A DNA stretch of 64,000 bases, taken from Bhargavaea cecembensis DSE10 (lineage in GTDB: Bacteria; Bacillota; Bacilli; Bacillales_A; Planococcaceae). The translations under genes and the position numbers were made by a program. The DNA lies in the NCBI RefSeq assembly GCF_000348905.1, contig NZ_AOFT01000008.1:1-64000 (forward strand), given 5' to 3'. The first letter of the stretch is position 1. Every line of letters starts with the position of its first letter. Shown one piece after another: positions 41,292 through 50,500 of this stretch. A model generated the notes under the pieces. The model searched no databases. It was not told the DNA's origin and saw only the letters and a list, made by a program, of their open reading frames with translations.

Positions 41292-42932
41292 TCAGGATGA
41301 ATGATGATATTGGGCAGCGGCATGTTCACTGCGTTCAATAAACAGCTTGCGGATCAGCGTCTCCAGCATGATCGGCAGCCGGCGGAAGGCGCTGTCGATG
41401 TGGAGCCGCTCGGTCCTCTGATGCGCGTCGCGGCCAAGCGGCCCGACGTTCAGTACGGGAGCGTCCAGTTTCCGCATGTCTTCAAACGGGATGCTGTACG
41501 TGTCCCCCCAGACCGGGGTGTTGCGTTCGTAGGCGGTCCAGCCTGCACTTCCGTCCCGATAGTTCACGTAGCTCAGGTCGCAGATCCCATTAAAATAGTG
41601 AACCTGCTCGAGTTCGGTGCCAAGCGTTCGCGCGGTGCCCTGCATGAGCGTGATCGCGTCCCGGATCAGCTGGTCCTCCGTGGAATTGACTGCCGGGTAA
41701 TAGGGAGGCGCATACAAAAGGACGATTGCAGGGGACAGCTCCTGGCATTCAATCATGAGGCGGTCGGCGACGGCAAAGCTCTGCGCCCGCTCGTCGGAAC
41801 CTGCCAGGGCAATCGCCTTTTCCTTCAGCTTGCGGACCGTTTCCGTGCCAAGCTTGTCTTCCGCGTGCCTCAAGATCTGCTCGTAGCGGTAGACCTTCAC
41901 GTCGCCGACGCCGCTTACGCCGTGGCGCCGGCACAGTTCCCGGTAGGCCGAGTTGCATGCGGATGCCGCTTCCACGGCGACTTTCTCGAATGTCTCCATG
42001 ACGTCCGCTGCAGTGCGCTTGAACAGGAACACATTATAGAGCGCGGCCGCGCGATAGGGCGTCTGCGTGGAATACTGGTCCTTCAGGTCCCGCTGGTACA
42101 GCGATACCGGAAGCGGTGTCTTCTCGCCGTACTCGCTTTCTTCGAACAGGTCGCTGAACTCCATCTGCTGTGTCAGATAGGAAGCGATGTAGTTTGCAGT
42201 CAGGCCCTGAAGCGGTTCGCCGACGTGGGTTTCCTTTCCATAGAACAGGGCGGCGGGCATGATCTTGCCGATCGTGCCTGAATAGATATATTCCTTCGTA
42301 TCGCCCGGCTCCTGCGTGAAGGACGGCTCCCCGTTCAGGAACAGGCTGAAGGTGAGTCCTTCCTTCTCGGCAATTTCGAGCAGAACTCCGACCGCGACCC
42401 GCATCCCCGCAGAGTTCACTTCCTCGTCCGGTACGGTCAGGAGAAGAAGGTTGACCGGCCAACTTTCGTCGATCGCCTGCTCGAGCAGTGAAAGATGAGC
42501 AGTGAGGCCCGCCTTCATGTCCATCGTGCCTCTGCCGAACAGGTACTCACCCGACTCCAGGTCGGCGCGCGCTTCTGCGTGGAGCGTGTCTTTGACCTCG
42601 TGGAGCTTGGCGGTCAGTTCTTCAGGCAGTGTGGAGAGCGCCTGGAGAGCCCCGTATTCCTCGGTCTGGACCGTGTCAAAATGGCTGATCAGCACGATCG
42701 TATCTGTCGCATCCGGATGCTTGTAGAGTGCCGTCACTGTCTGGCGGCCGAGGCCTGCATCATGAAGTCCTACCCGTTCCGGATGCTGCTGGAAGTGGGG
42801 CATTTCGCGCAGCTTCGTCTCCAGCCGCTGAGCAAACAGCCGCTCCCCTTCCGTCAGCGTCCGGCTGTCCCAGCTGACCAATTCACAGAGAAGCGCGCGG
42901 CGTGCTTCAGGTGTGTCCCATCGGCGTCCCAT
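41292..42932 (-). CDS. rocB: RocB-like M20-family peptidase/amidohydrolase
   Basis: The protein is about 546 aa from ATG 42932 (MGRRWDTPEARR), after GGGGGAAC. M20 metal-site segments are LISHFDTVQ, FGRGTMDMKAGL and VPDEEVNSAG. The long insertion and LLYAPPYYPAVNS match RocB of Bacillus, encoded with the arginine catabolic operon but of unknown reaction. It lies between the two guanidino-modifying enzymes. An amide or peptide bond of a guanidino compound is a plausible substrate. Confidence 0.88.
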   Translation of the reverse strand: MGRRWDTPEARRALLCELVSWDSRTLTEGERLFAQRLETKLREMPHFQQHPERVGLHDAGLGRQTVTALYKHPDATDTIVLISHFDTVQTEEYGALQALSTLPEELTAKLHEVKDTLHAEARADLESGEYLFGRGTMDMKAGLTAHLSLLEQAIDESWPVNLLLLTVPDEEVNSAGMRVAVGVLLEIAEKEGLTFSLFLNGEPSFTQEPGDTKEYIYSGTIGKIMPAALFYGKETHVGEPLQGLTANYIASYLTQQMEFSDLFEESEYGEKTPLPVSLYQRDLKDQYSTQTPYRAAALYNVFLFKRTAADVMETFEKVAVEAASACNSAYRELCRRHGVSGVGDVKVYRYEQILRHAEDKLGTETVRKLKEKAIALAGSDERAQSFAVADRLMIECQELSPAIVLLYAPPYYPAVNSTEDQLIRDAITLMQGTARTLGTELEQVHYFNGICDLSYVNYRDGSAGWTAYERNTPVWGDTYSIPFEDMRKLDAPVLNVGPLGRDAHQRTERLHIDSAFRRLPIMLETLIRKLFIERSEHAAAQYHHSS

Positions 42933-42976
42933 TTGCCGTTCCCCCTTGTTCATCTGTTTTTCTTCATGGACCAGAG

Positions 42977-43852
42977 TCATGTTGTTCTCACCACCGGACA
43001 GGTCAGGCAGGTCGGCCCGCCGGTTCCTTTATAGCTGATTTCGTCACCTTTATATTCGTAGACAGTCGCGCCGGCTTCCTCGAGGCCTGCTTTCGTCACC
43101 GGATTGCCCGCCGGAATGACTACTATGCGCGGTGCCAGCGCGAGGACGTTGCAGCCGAGATTGTCGTACTCGTCCTGCGGAACTTCGACCAGCCGGACCC
43201 CATTTTCGATGAGGCGCTGGCGGAGGAACACCGGCATGAGCGGCGAGTGGACGACAGCCAGGTCCTTGTCGACGATGCTCAGGAATGACATCAGGTGCAG
43301 GCATTCCGCTTCTCCGCGGTCATGCGGCAGCTGCACTTCGATGAACTCATCTACGAAAGGTGCCGTGATTTCCCGCAGCTGGCGGATGGCTTCATCATTT
43401 GTCCGGTAGCCCCGCCCGACCGCGATGGTCCGATCATCCAGCCAGACGATATCCCCTCCGTCGGAAACCGCGTCTCCCGTCAGTTCGCCGATGACCGGAA
43501 TGCCCTTTTCCTCCAGGAACCTTTTGTACACGGGGGCTTCCGGCTGCCGGAGAGATTTGCCCGACCTGAGGATGATGGCACCCGCCGGCGTGAACTTGAC
43601 CGGATCGTGTGCGTAAAGGGAATCGAGCCCCGTCTCCTCCGCTTCCGGCAGATAATCGATCTGAGGGACATGCTTTTCCAGAATTCCGAGGAAAGTCTCG
43701 TACTCGCGGATTGCTTCCCCGTAGTCAGGAACGCTCACGTAGTTGAACGTCTGCCAGTTTTCATCAAGATGCTCCTGGCTTTTGAATGCTTCCTGCGGCC
43801 GCTTGACGATGACCCGCTGAAGAGGCTGATACATAGACGAAAGATAGGACAT
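42977..43852 (-). CDS. arginine deiminase-fold (amidinotransferase family) hydrolase
   Basis: The protein is about 291 aa from ATG 43852 (MSYLSSMYQPLQRVIV), after AAAAGGAGGG. The pentein fold shows SDGGDIVWLDD, the histidine in EAECLHLMSF and the active-site cysteine in GGPTCLTCPV near the C terminus. It should hydrolyse or transfer the amidino group of arginine or a derivative. It is the first gene of the four-gene operon and is divergent from the IclR gene. Confidence 0.88.
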   Translation of the reverse strand: MSYLSSMYQPLQRVIVKRPQEAFKSQEHLDENWQTFNYVSVPDYGEAIREYETFLGILEKHVPQIDYLPEAEETGLDSLYAHDPVKFTPAGAIILRSGKSLRQPEAPVYKRFLEEKGIPVIGELTGDAVSDGGDIVWLDDRTIAVGRGYRTNDEAIRQLREITAPFVDEFIEVQLPHDRGEAECLHLMSFLSIVDKDLAVVHSPLMPVFLRQRLIENGVRLVEVPQDEYDNLGCNVLALAPRIVVIPAGNPVTKAGLEEAGATVYEYKGDEISYKGTGGPTCLTCPVVRTT

Positions 43853-43867
43853 AGAATAGGCCCTCCT

Positions 43868-43974
43868 TTTCCGTTGAATGGAAACCATTTTCATTGATTG
43901 GAAACTTAATACGTTCAATATAGGCAATCCGTGCTATACTGTCAATGTATTTTGAAATTTCCGTTTAGCGGAAA
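43868..43974. promoter_or_regulatory. divergent promoters with three IclR-type operators
   Basis: Three 17-bp palindromes of the form TTTCC-N7-GGAAA lie at 43868-43884, 43888-43904 (one half TTTTC) and 43958-43974 (TTTCCGTTTAGCGGAAA). A consensus minus-strand promoter, TTGACA (43945-43940), 17 bp, TATATT (43922-43917), serves the catabolic operon. On the plus strand TATACT (43935-43940) could serve the IclR gene. The overlap suggests joint control by the IclR protein. Confidence 0.75.
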
Positions 43975-43999
43975 ACCCTTGGTTTCAGGAGGATAACTG

Positions 44000-44731
44000 A
44001 TGCAGGCACTTGAGCGATCCATGAAAATAGCAGAAATCTTATCGGACTCGGACCAGGAGGGAATGAGTATTTCCGAACTGTCCGTCCGGAGCGGACTGCC
44101 GCTCAGCACGATGCACCGGATCCTGCAGGGAATGATGAGACAGCGGATGGTCGAGCAGGACGAGCAATCCAGGCTGTACCGTCTCGGACCGGTTTGGATG
44201 GAATACGGCCTGCGTCTGTATGATTCGATGGACTACGTCACCAAAATCCGGCCCGAACTTGAGCAGCTGTCACGTGAAGTCAAAGAAAGCGTCTACCTGA
44301 GCCGGCCCTCCGGCAATGAGGCAATTGTCGTGGAGCGGATCGACAATGAGGAAAATCCGATACGGATCAACGACCCTCTCGGCATCCGCATCCCCCTGCA
44401 TATCGGAGCCGCCAACAAGGCCATCCTGGCCGCCATGCCGGAAGACCGCGCCAGGCGGATCATCGAAAACCTTGTTCCTGAAGAAATGCGGGGCGAATTC
44501 TGCTTAAAGCTTCACCAAATCCGTAAAGCCGGATTTGCCGAAAGCCACGGCGAGCGCACACCCGGTACCGCCTCCGTCGCGGTCGCGATCAAAGACGGTC
44601 TCGGCGAGGTGATCGGTGCCGTGTCAATCGGCTTCCTCGACTACGAGCTGGAAGATGAGCGGCTCGCCTATCTTGTGGAGAAAGTCAGAGAAGCGGGAGA
44701 CCGGATTGCGAGGAAACTGGGAGCATTGTGA
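44000..44731 (+). CDS. IclR-family transcriptional regulator (of the guanidino operon)
   Basis: The 243-aa protein has an N-terminal winged helix (ISELSVRSGLPLSTMHRILQGM) and an IclR effector domain (LHIGAANKAILAAMPEDRA, GTASVAVAIKDGLGEVIGAVSIG). CAGGAGG precedes ATG. It is divergent from the amidino-hydrolase operon, and three palindromes lie in the gap. Array B3 follows 45 bp after its stop. Confidence 0.93.
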   Translation: MQALERSMKIAEILSDSDQEGMSISELSVRSGLPLSTMHRILQGMMRQRMVEQDEQSRLYRLGPVWMEYGLRLYDSMDYVTKIRPELEQLSREVKESVYLSRPSGNEAIVVERIDNEENPIRINDPLGIRIPLHIGAANKAILAAMPEDRARRIIENLVPEEMRGEFCLKLHQIRKAGFAESHGERTPGTASVAVAIKDGLGEVIGAVSIGFLDYELEDERLAYLVEKVREAGDRIARKLGAL

Positions 44732-44775
44732 GGATCGGGGGAGCAGGAGCGGGAGACGCCGATGGAGGAAGCTAT

Positions 44776-44849
44776 TCTTCAAACTCGGGGACCTAATCTT
44801 CAAACTCACGGCACTAATCTTCAAACTCAGGCGGCTAATCTTCAAACCC
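44776..44849 (-). repeat. 21-bp phased repeat array B3 (GAGTTTGAAGA family)
   Basis: On the plus strand TCTTCAAACTC (last copy TCTTCAAACCC) begins at 44776, 44797, 44818 and 44839, each 21 bp apart. Each word is preceded by TAA in most units, as in B1, B2 and B4. It lies between the convergent IclR and AbgT genes, next to their terminator. Confidence 0.95.
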
Positions 44850-44861
44850 GTCTGACCCCAC

Positions 44862-44893
44862 ACAAAAAACCCCGCCGGAAGCGGGGTTTTTTC
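44862..44893. terminator. bidirectional terminator
   Basis: AAAAAACCCCGC-CGGAA-GCGGGGTTTTTT lies between the convergent IclR and AbgT genes. Confidence 0.9.
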
Positions 44894-44894
44894 A

Positions 44895-46433
44895 TCAATT
44901 TCCGTTGTAGTAGATCGGTGCATCCGGTCCGAGCGGGAGGCCGAGAAGCATCCAGATGATGAGGACGGCCGACCAGACGAACAGGAACGCCATGGAGTAA
45001 GGGAACATCGTGGAGACAAGTGTTCCGATTCCCATTTTCTTGTCATATTTCTGTGCGAACGCAATGATGATCGCAAAGTACGTCATAAGCGGCGAAATGA
45101 TGTTCGTCGAGGAGTCCGCGATGCGGTATGCCATCTGCGTGAGCTCCGGCGAGTAGCCGAGCTGCATCATGATCGGGACGAAGATCGGCGCCATCATGGC
45201 CCACTTCGCGGAAGCGGAACCGATGAACAGGTTGATGAACGCGGCGATCAGGATAAACAGCAGGACGAGCGGAATACCTGTCAGGTTGATGCTCTGCAGG
45301 AATTCGGCGCCGTACACACCGAGGACGAGACCCATGTTCGATTCGGAGAAGTAGGCGACGAACTGTGCGGCGGTGAAGCTGAGGACGATGAACATCCCCA
45401 TCGATGCCATCGTCTTGCCCATCATCTCGGCGACGTCTTTGTCGTTACGGATCGCTTTTGTGACCATCCCGTAGACAAGACCCGGGATAAAGAACAGGAT
45501 TGCGATGATCGGTACGAGCGAGCTCATGAACGGCGAGCGGATGATCGGCATGTCCGCTTCATCGCCGCGGAGAGGCGCGCCCGGGATCAGGACAAGCAGT
45601 GCCATGAGGGCAGATGCTACCAGGACGGAGACCGTCGCCCATACGAGGCCTTTTTTCTCGATAGCCGTGAGCTTATCCATGCTTTCACGGAACTCACCCT
45701 TGTATTCGCCGAGACGCGGCTCGACGATTTTCTCCGTGATCCATGCACCGACGAATGTCAGTACAAAGACAGAGATGATGATGAAGTAGTAGTTCATGGC
45801 GATGTTCATGCCGTCAGCATAAGCCGGGTCGATGATTGCGGCACCGAGGATCGTGAGCTCTCCGAGGAGCGCGTCCGTTCCCGACAGGAGCAGGTTTGCA
45901 CTGAATCCGCCGGAGACGCCGGCGAACGCAGCGGCCAGACCCGCGAGCGGGTGCCGGCCGAGTGCGGCGAAAATGACCGCACCGAGCGGCGGCAGGACAA
46001 CGTAGCCCGCATCGGATGCAACGGACGACATGACCCCTGCAAATACGAGGCCGAGCGTGATCAGGCGCTTCGGCACCGACATGACGAAGCCGCGAAGCAA
46101 CGCGGAGATGAGGCCGGAATGTTCCGCGACCCCGATGCCGAGCATCGTGAGAAGCACGACGCCGAGCGGCGCAAAGCCGATGAAGTTAGCCGTCATGCTT
46201 GTGAATATGTAGTGGATTCCCTCTTTATTGAGAAGGTTCTTGACCTCGATGATCTCCCCTTCTTTGCCCGGGTGCTCTACCGAGATGCCGAAGGACGAGA
46301 CAATCGCGGAAAGGATGAGCACGAGAAGTGCCAGCCCGGCGAACAGCGTGACCGGATGGGGCAGCTTGTTCCCGACCGTTTCGATCGTATCGAGGAATTT
46401 TTGGACGAACCCTTTTTTCTTGGTCGCTTCCAT
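44895..46433 (-). CDS. AbgT-family transporter
   Basis: The protein is about 512 aa from ATG 46433, after GAAAGGAGAA. It has about eleven membrane segments. AbgT-family segments include LASDAGYVVLPPLGAVIFAALGRHP, FAGVSGGFSANLL and SAKWAMMAPIFVPIMMQLGYSPE. The family covers p-aminobenzoyl-glutamate import and sulfonamide efflux. An M20 amidohydrolase of the AbgA type lies 8 kb away, next to a different transporter. Confidence 0.92.
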   Translation of the reverse strand: MEATKKKGFVQKFLDTIETVGNKLPHPVTLFAGLALLVLILSAIVSSFGISVEHPGKEGEIIEVKNLLNKEGIHYIFTSMTANFIGFAPLGVVLLTMLGIGVAEHSGLISALLRGFVMSVPKRLITLGLVFAGVMSSVASDAGYVVLPPLGAVIFAALGRHPLAGLAAAFAGVSGGFSANLLLSGTDALLGELTILGAAIIDPAYADGMNIAMNYYFIIISVFVLTFVGAWITEKIVEPRLGEYKGEFRESMDKLTAIEKKGLVWATVSVLVASALMALLVLIPGAPLRGDEADMPIIRSPFMSSLVPIIAILFFIPGLVYGMVTKAIRNDKDVAEMMGKTMASMGMFIVLSFTAAQFVAYFSESNMGLVLGVYGAEFLQSINLTGIPLVLLFILIAAFINLFIGSASAKWAMMAPIFVPIMMQLGYSPELTQMAYRIADSSTNIISPLMTYFAIIIAFAQKYDKKMGIGTLVSTMFPYSMAFLFVWSAVLIIWMLLGLPLGPDAPIYYNGN

Positions 46434-46501
46434 GTTTTCTCCTTTCTTAGATGACAAATAATATTCAGTCATTTTAGCGTTCGGAAAATTACGCTTTGCA
46501 C

Positions 46502-46530
46502 AGTATAGCGCGGACAGGGAAAGAATTGAA
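46502..46530 (-). promoter_or_regulatory. promoter of the AbgT-family gene
   Basis: On the minus strand TTCAAT (46530-46525), 17 bp, TATACT (46507-46502). Beyond this and the terminator near 46680, I see nothing clear in 46434-46701. Confidence 0.65.
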
Positions 46531-46669
46531 GGTGATTACAATAAGTTCTAATTGGGGAAATTGGGTGAACCTTTACAATCGGGAGAAGACATAAAAATCC
46601 GAGTCGGTTGTTTCACTGAATCATGCGTTGCTCAGCATTCAGCCGCACGCCTCACTTTACGCACATGTA

Positions 46670-46698
46670 AAAGCCCCGGCCAAAGCGGCAGGGGCATC
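46670..46698 (-). terminator. terminator after the first M14 carboxypeptidase gene
   Basis: On the minus strand GCCCCTGCCGC-TTT-GGCCGGGGCTTTT follows the stop at 46702. Confidence 0.75.
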
Positions 46699-46701
46699 AT
46701 T

Positions 46702-47742
46702 TTATTCGTCTTCTTCGGATTGGCGGGTCCTCTGTTCAGCGAGCGTGTCCCAGAACGACGTATCTTTTGACTCGATCGAGCCGTCTGCAATCGCCCGGAC
46801 CGTTGCATCAAGCGTCGTGATTGTCTGCTTGATCAGATAGCCGTTGCTCTTCTGGCCAAGGACATACGGCTCGTATTCGTGGTCGGACATGCCGCGCATT
46901 TCAAAGAGGAGCGTGGAAATGCCGTATTCGACCGCAATGCCGTTGCGGGAGATCGTCTCGGCCGTGCCGCCGACGTACTTGCCGAGGTGTCCCCAGCCTG
47001 TGGAGTCAACGGCGTCAAAGACGACCGCTCCCAGCTTCTTAGATCCCTCGAGTACGTCGGGGTCAACGTTCGGTGTTGTCGGATAGAGGATCGAGCCGGA
47101 TACGAGCTCTCCGTCACGTTCGCTGCGTGCCCCCTGATGATGCAAATCGATCATATAATCGATATCATACTTCTGCATAACCTGATTGTGCAGCGCCTGT
47201 GTTTCCGGCTGGATCTTCGTGACGTGGTCGCGGTTCAGGTCGACGCCGAGCGCGTTGTAGCGCGTCAGGTGGCGGTCCCCGGACGCCACATAGTCATCCA
47301 GCGAGAAGTCGACATCCCCCATCGCCCCGTCCGGATTCAGCATCGGCACGATGAGGATGTTGACGTTGTCCGTCACGCCTTTCATTTTGCCCGTGCCGAG
47401 GTGCTTGATGAACTCAAGTGCGCCTTCCGTCGTCAGCTGTTCGTTGCCGTGCTGCTGGGTCAGGAAGAGGATCGTCGGGTTTTCCGGGTTCTTCATGTAC
47501 TTCACAAGGTACAGGTCGCGGCCCTTGACCGACTGGCCGATCACCTCGAGCTCCATATCCTTCTGCTTGGCCTCCTGCTTCTGCAGGTACGACGCCATCT
47601 CGCTGTACGTATGGAGAATCGACGTATTGATCGTCTCATTTCCCCCGTAATTCGGACCGTTTCCTACTGCGTCCGCCTGCAATGGTGCCGCGCTCAGAAC
47701 AAGCGCCCCCGCGGCAACAAGTGAAATCATCGTTTTCTTCAT
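46702..47742 (-). CDS. secreted M14-family zinc carboxypeptidase, copy 1
   Basis: The protein is 346 aa from ATG 47742, after GGGGGAGTGGGG. A signal peptide covers residues 1-24 (MKKTMISLVAAGALVLSAAPLQADA). The zinc motif HxxE is in TQQHGNEQL near residue 100, and the third ligand lies in YMIDLHHQGARSE. A glutamate in LLFEMRGM fits the catalytic position. It trims C-terminal residues from peptides outside the cell. The neighbour at 47947 is a relative. Confidence 0.92.
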   Translation of the reverse strand: MKKTMISLVAAGALVLSAAPLQADAVGNGPNYGGNETINTSILHTYSEMASYLQKQEAKQKDMELEVIGQSVKGRDLYLVKYMKNPENPTILFLTQQHGNEQLTTEGALEFIKHLGTGKMKGVTDNVNILIVPMLNPDGAMGDVDFSLDDYVASGDRHLTRYNALGVDLNRDHVTKIQPETQALHNQVMQKYDIDYMIDLHHQGARSERDGELVSGSILYPTTPNVDPDVLEGSKKLGAVVFDAVDSTGWGHLGKYVGGTAETISRNGIAVEYGISTLLFEMRGMSDHEYEPYVLGQKSNGYLIKQTITTLDATVRAIADGSIESKDTSFWDTLAEQRTRQSEEDE

Positions 47743-47907
47743 GTCCCCACTCCCCCTTCGAATGTCTGTCTCTATCGTACACCCCAAAAGTAACCGCTTC
47801 CATGCGGCGTTGGGCGGGTTTCTTTGCTTGTCCATCGGGTCTTTACGTACACTTTCGGGAAGAAAAGATGGGGCTATTTTCCTCTCCGGTTGGCCGGTCT
47901 GAATGAA

Positions 47908-47938
47908 AAGAGAAGCCCGGCGGCTGCAGGGCTTCTCT
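47908..47938 (-). terminator. terminator after the second M14 carboxypeptidase gene
   Basis: On the minus strand AGAGAAGCCC-TGCAGCCGCC-GGGCTTCTCT is followed by TTTC. Confidence 0.85.
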
Positions 47939-47946
47939 CGTCTAAA

Positions 47947-49137
47947 TTACTCTGCCGGGCGGTAGGACGTCAGCGGGATGTCTTTGTACTCTTCAGGGTC
48001 CAAATCATGGACGGATCCGTCGGCGACGGCATTCACGATGCCGAGAAGGCCGGTTTCCACTGCCTTCACGAGCTGGCCGCGCTTTTTCTGGCCGAACGAC
48101 TGGGTCTGGCCGGTCACTTCAAACAGGACGGTGCCGCTGCCATTCAGGGCGTACGAACCGAGTGCCGTTCCCGGCAGGTCAAGCCCCTGCGAGTAGAGCG
48201 TGATGTTGTTGAAAATCGAGTTGCCCTTGGCCTGAAGCGCGTCATAGGCGGCGACGTTCAGCTGGCGCGAGAAGTCATAGTTGTAGTTGTCCGCGTACTG
48301 GGCGTATTCGGCACCTTCAGGGCTGGACGGATCCGGGACGAATTGCGCCGACAGCGACAGCGTCACTTCATCGGACGTGCCCTCGACATAGTAGACCCCC
48401 TGGTGGTGCAGGTCGATAAAGACATCGACTTTGCCGAACTCTTCGACGAGCGATTTATACACATCACGGGATGTCTGTGATTCCGGTGTGATGAACCAGC
48501 CCGGATCGCTCGAGCTTCCCGGGAAGTCCTCCGGCTGCGGCACGTAGTCGAGATCCGGGTTGAAGTCACGGTTCACGTCGAAGCCCGGATTTTTGCTGTA
48601 GTCATAGTTTTGCTGGACGCGGTCGTCCAGGTAGTTCCACGACGGCTGTGCTCCGCTGAGCTGAGGGAAGTCCTCGACCACTTCCGCCCACGTCATCGTG
48701 TTGCGGCGCTTGTCCCCTTCGGATGCATCCGGGTTCATCATCGGCATGAAGACGAACGTGATTTCTTCACGGAGCTGCTGCGCGTAAGGCGAGCCGCCCG
48801 ATACCGTCTTCAGGAGATTCAGGATCGCATCGGTCCCGGTCTTCTCGTTGCCGTGGATCTCGCTCTGGATCAGAACAACTTTGTCACCGGAGCCCACACG
48901 CACTGTGTAAATGTCGCGGCCCTGGTTAGACTGGCCCGCCACATCAACGGACACCAGCCCCTTGCTCGTTTTCTCGACCTGCTGCAGCTTCTTCGTCAGC
49001 TCCGCATAATCGGTGAAGCCCTTGATTGAGAACTCATGATGCGACTCTTCCTTCGCCAGCGCCTCCCCCGGTGCTGCCGGCAGGGCAATTCCTGCCGCCA
49101 TGGCGATTGCCGCCGTAACGCCAACCCACTTCTTCAT
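47947..49137 (-). CDS. secreted M14-family zinc carboxypeptidase, copy 2
   Basis: The protein is 396 aa from ATG 49137, with AAAGGAGTGGGAG upstream. It has a signal peptide (residues 1-28, ending ALAKE). The zinc ligands are in QSEIHGNEKTG and VFIDLHHQGVYY, and the catalytic glutamate fits VLFEVTGQT. It is more distant from copy 1 than a recent duplicate would be. A longer open frame reaching 49344 is not supported. The gene-free stretch 49138-49410 shows no clear feature apart from possible promoters. Confidence 0.92.
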   Translation of the reverse strand: MKKWVGVTAAIAMAAGIALPAAPGEALAKEESHHEFSIKGFTDYAELTKKLQQVEKTSKGLVSVDVAGQSNQGRDIYTVRVGSGDKVVLIQSEIHGNEKTGTDAILNLLKTVSGGSPYAQQLREEITFVFMPMMNPDASEGDKRRNTMTWAEVVEDFPQLSGAQPSWNYLDDRVQQNYDYSKNPGFDVNRDFNPDLDYVPQPEDFPGSSSDPGWFITPESQTSRDVYKSLVEEFGKVDVFIDLHHQGVYYVEGTSDEVTLSLSAQFVPDPSSPEGAEYAQYADNYNYDFSRQLNVAAYDALQAKGNSIFNNITLYSQGLDLPGTALGSYALNGSGTVLFEVTGQTQSFGQKKRGQLVKAVETGLLGIVNAVADGSVHDLDPEEYKDIPLTSYRPAE

Positions 49138-49410
49138 CTCTCCCACTCCTTTGCTCGCTTCACTCAATCTTAGATTAGCAGGGAGAAATCGGACGCACAA
49201 TAGATGACACACTATTCGGTCATTTTGTAATAGACGATTGTCGAAACAGGAAGAAAAGGACTCCCTAAAGGCATGGGCGGCAAATGGTTCAATGGGCGGA
49301 ACACTTAACATCCGCGTAGTCCATATTAACGGGCCGGGATGCATATGGGCAGACGCCTACGCCCGACTGCCGGCTTTTGAATAGGTTACTGTGAAAAAGG
49401 AGCGTGACAA

Positions 49411-49599
49411 ATGACCAGGTATTACCGGGAAGATTACAGGCATCGCGATTATAGGGACCGTGATTTTTATCGCTACTATAGACCACGCAGAAGACATTAT
49501 CCGGGATATGGGTACGGCAACTATCCATTCTTCTTTTACCCGCCATTCTTTTATCCTCCCTTCGGATATCCGCCATATGGATATCCATATGGCTATTAA
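49411..49599 (+). CDS. Tyr/Arg/Pro-rich small protein, possibly a coat-type protein
   Basis: The 62-aa protein starts after AAGGAGCG. The first 30 residues are rich in Arg, Asp and Tyr (YYREDYRHRDYRDRDFYRYY). The rest is a Tyr/Phe/Pro/Gly repeat with FYPPFFYPPFGYPPYGYPYGY ending the chain. It has no hydrophobic membrane segment. Such Tyr-rich, low-complexity proteins occur in spore coats and can cross-link; this use is inference. Confidence 0.75.
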   Translation: MTRYYREDYRHRDYRDRDFYRYYRPRRRHYPGYGYGNYPFFFYPPFFYPPFGYPPYGYPYGY

Positions 49600-49625
49600 G
49601 GATCGTTGAACTTCGCCCCCAAAAT

Positions 49626-49657
49626 AAAAAACCCCGCCAACGGGCGGGGTTTTTTCA
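49626..49657. terminator. bidirectional terminator
   Basis: AAAAAACCCCGCC-AAC-GGGCGGGGTTTTTT lies between the convergent Tyr-rich gene and uppP. Confidence 0.9.
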
Positions 49658-49663
49658 ATGCCG

Positions 49664-50494
49664 TTACATCCACACAATCCAAGCCAGCACCGCGGCAATC
49701 ACAATACGGTAGATGGCGAATGGGGTGAGTTTGATGCGGTCGATGAGTTTCAGGAAGAACTTGATCGACAGGAGCGAGAACAGGAACGCGCTCACAAATC
49801 CGACCACGTAAAACGACAGGTAGTCCATCGACATCATGTCCATGTTCTTGACGACGGAGACGAGGCTCGCGCCGGCCATGATCGGGACGGCCATGATGAA
49901 GGTGAAGTCGGCGGCGGTCTTATGGTTCAGTCCGAACAGGACGCCGCCGGAGATGGTCGCGCCGGAGCGTGAGAAGCCGGGCCAGAGCGAGAGGCACTGG
50001 ACGAGGCCGATCGAGAAGGCCTGCTTGTACGTCAGCTGGTCAAGCGATGTGACACTCGGTGTCTTCGGGCCGAACTTGTCGGCCGTAATCATGAGGATCG
50101 CCCCGGCGACAAGCGCCCAGATGACAGTCTCGACGCCGAACAGGTAATCATCGATCAGATCCTTGAAGGCGAATCCGAGGACGACCGCCGGAAGCATCCC
50201 GATGATAACGTGCATCAGGTTGAACCGGGTGCTTCCGCCTTCGCGCGTCTCCACCTGGTAGAGCCCGATCAGGCTGAACAGGCGTTTCCAGAAGACGATG
50301 ACGACGGCCAGGATCGACCCGAGCTGGATGACGATCTTGAATGTGTTCGCCGGGTATTTCCCCAGAAACTCTTCCGTCTTCAGCCACATGTCGTCGACGA
50401 TGATGAGATGGCCCGTCGAGGAGACCGGCGCAAACTCCGTCATCCCTTCGACAAATCCCAGAATAATGGCTTTTAACAGGTCAAACCAATCCAT
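49664..50494 (-). CDS. uppP: undecaprenyl-diphosphatase
   Basis: The 276-aa integral membrane protein has the UppP/BacA signatures GFVEGMTEFAPVSSTGHL near residue 14 and LWPGFSRSGATISGG near residue 170. It dephosphorylates undecaprenyl diphosphate, so the lipid carrier can be reused for wall synthesis, and confers bacitracin tolerance. It starts 7 bp after the dedA stop, so the two are probably coupled. Confidence 0.96.
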   Translation of the reverse strand: MDWFDLLKAIILGFVEGMTEFAPVSSTGHLIIVDDMWLKTEEFLGKYPANTFKIVIQLGSILAVVIVFWKRLFSLIGLYQVETREGGSTRFNLMHVIIGMLPAVVLGFAFKDLIDDYLFGVETVIWALVAGAILMITADKFGPKTPSVTSLDQLTYKQAFSIGLVQCLSLWPGFSRSGATISGGVLFGLNHKTAADFTFIMAVPIMAGASLVSVVKNMDMMSMDYLSFYVVGFVSAFLFSLLSIKFFLKLIDRIKLTPFAIYRIVIAAVLAWIVWM

Positions 50495-50500
50495 ACTTTA

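Noticed and set aside
46561-46670. Possible further 21-bp array with TTTCACTG-like words.
   Set aside because: Words do not recur at 21-bp steps (39 bp between the best two).
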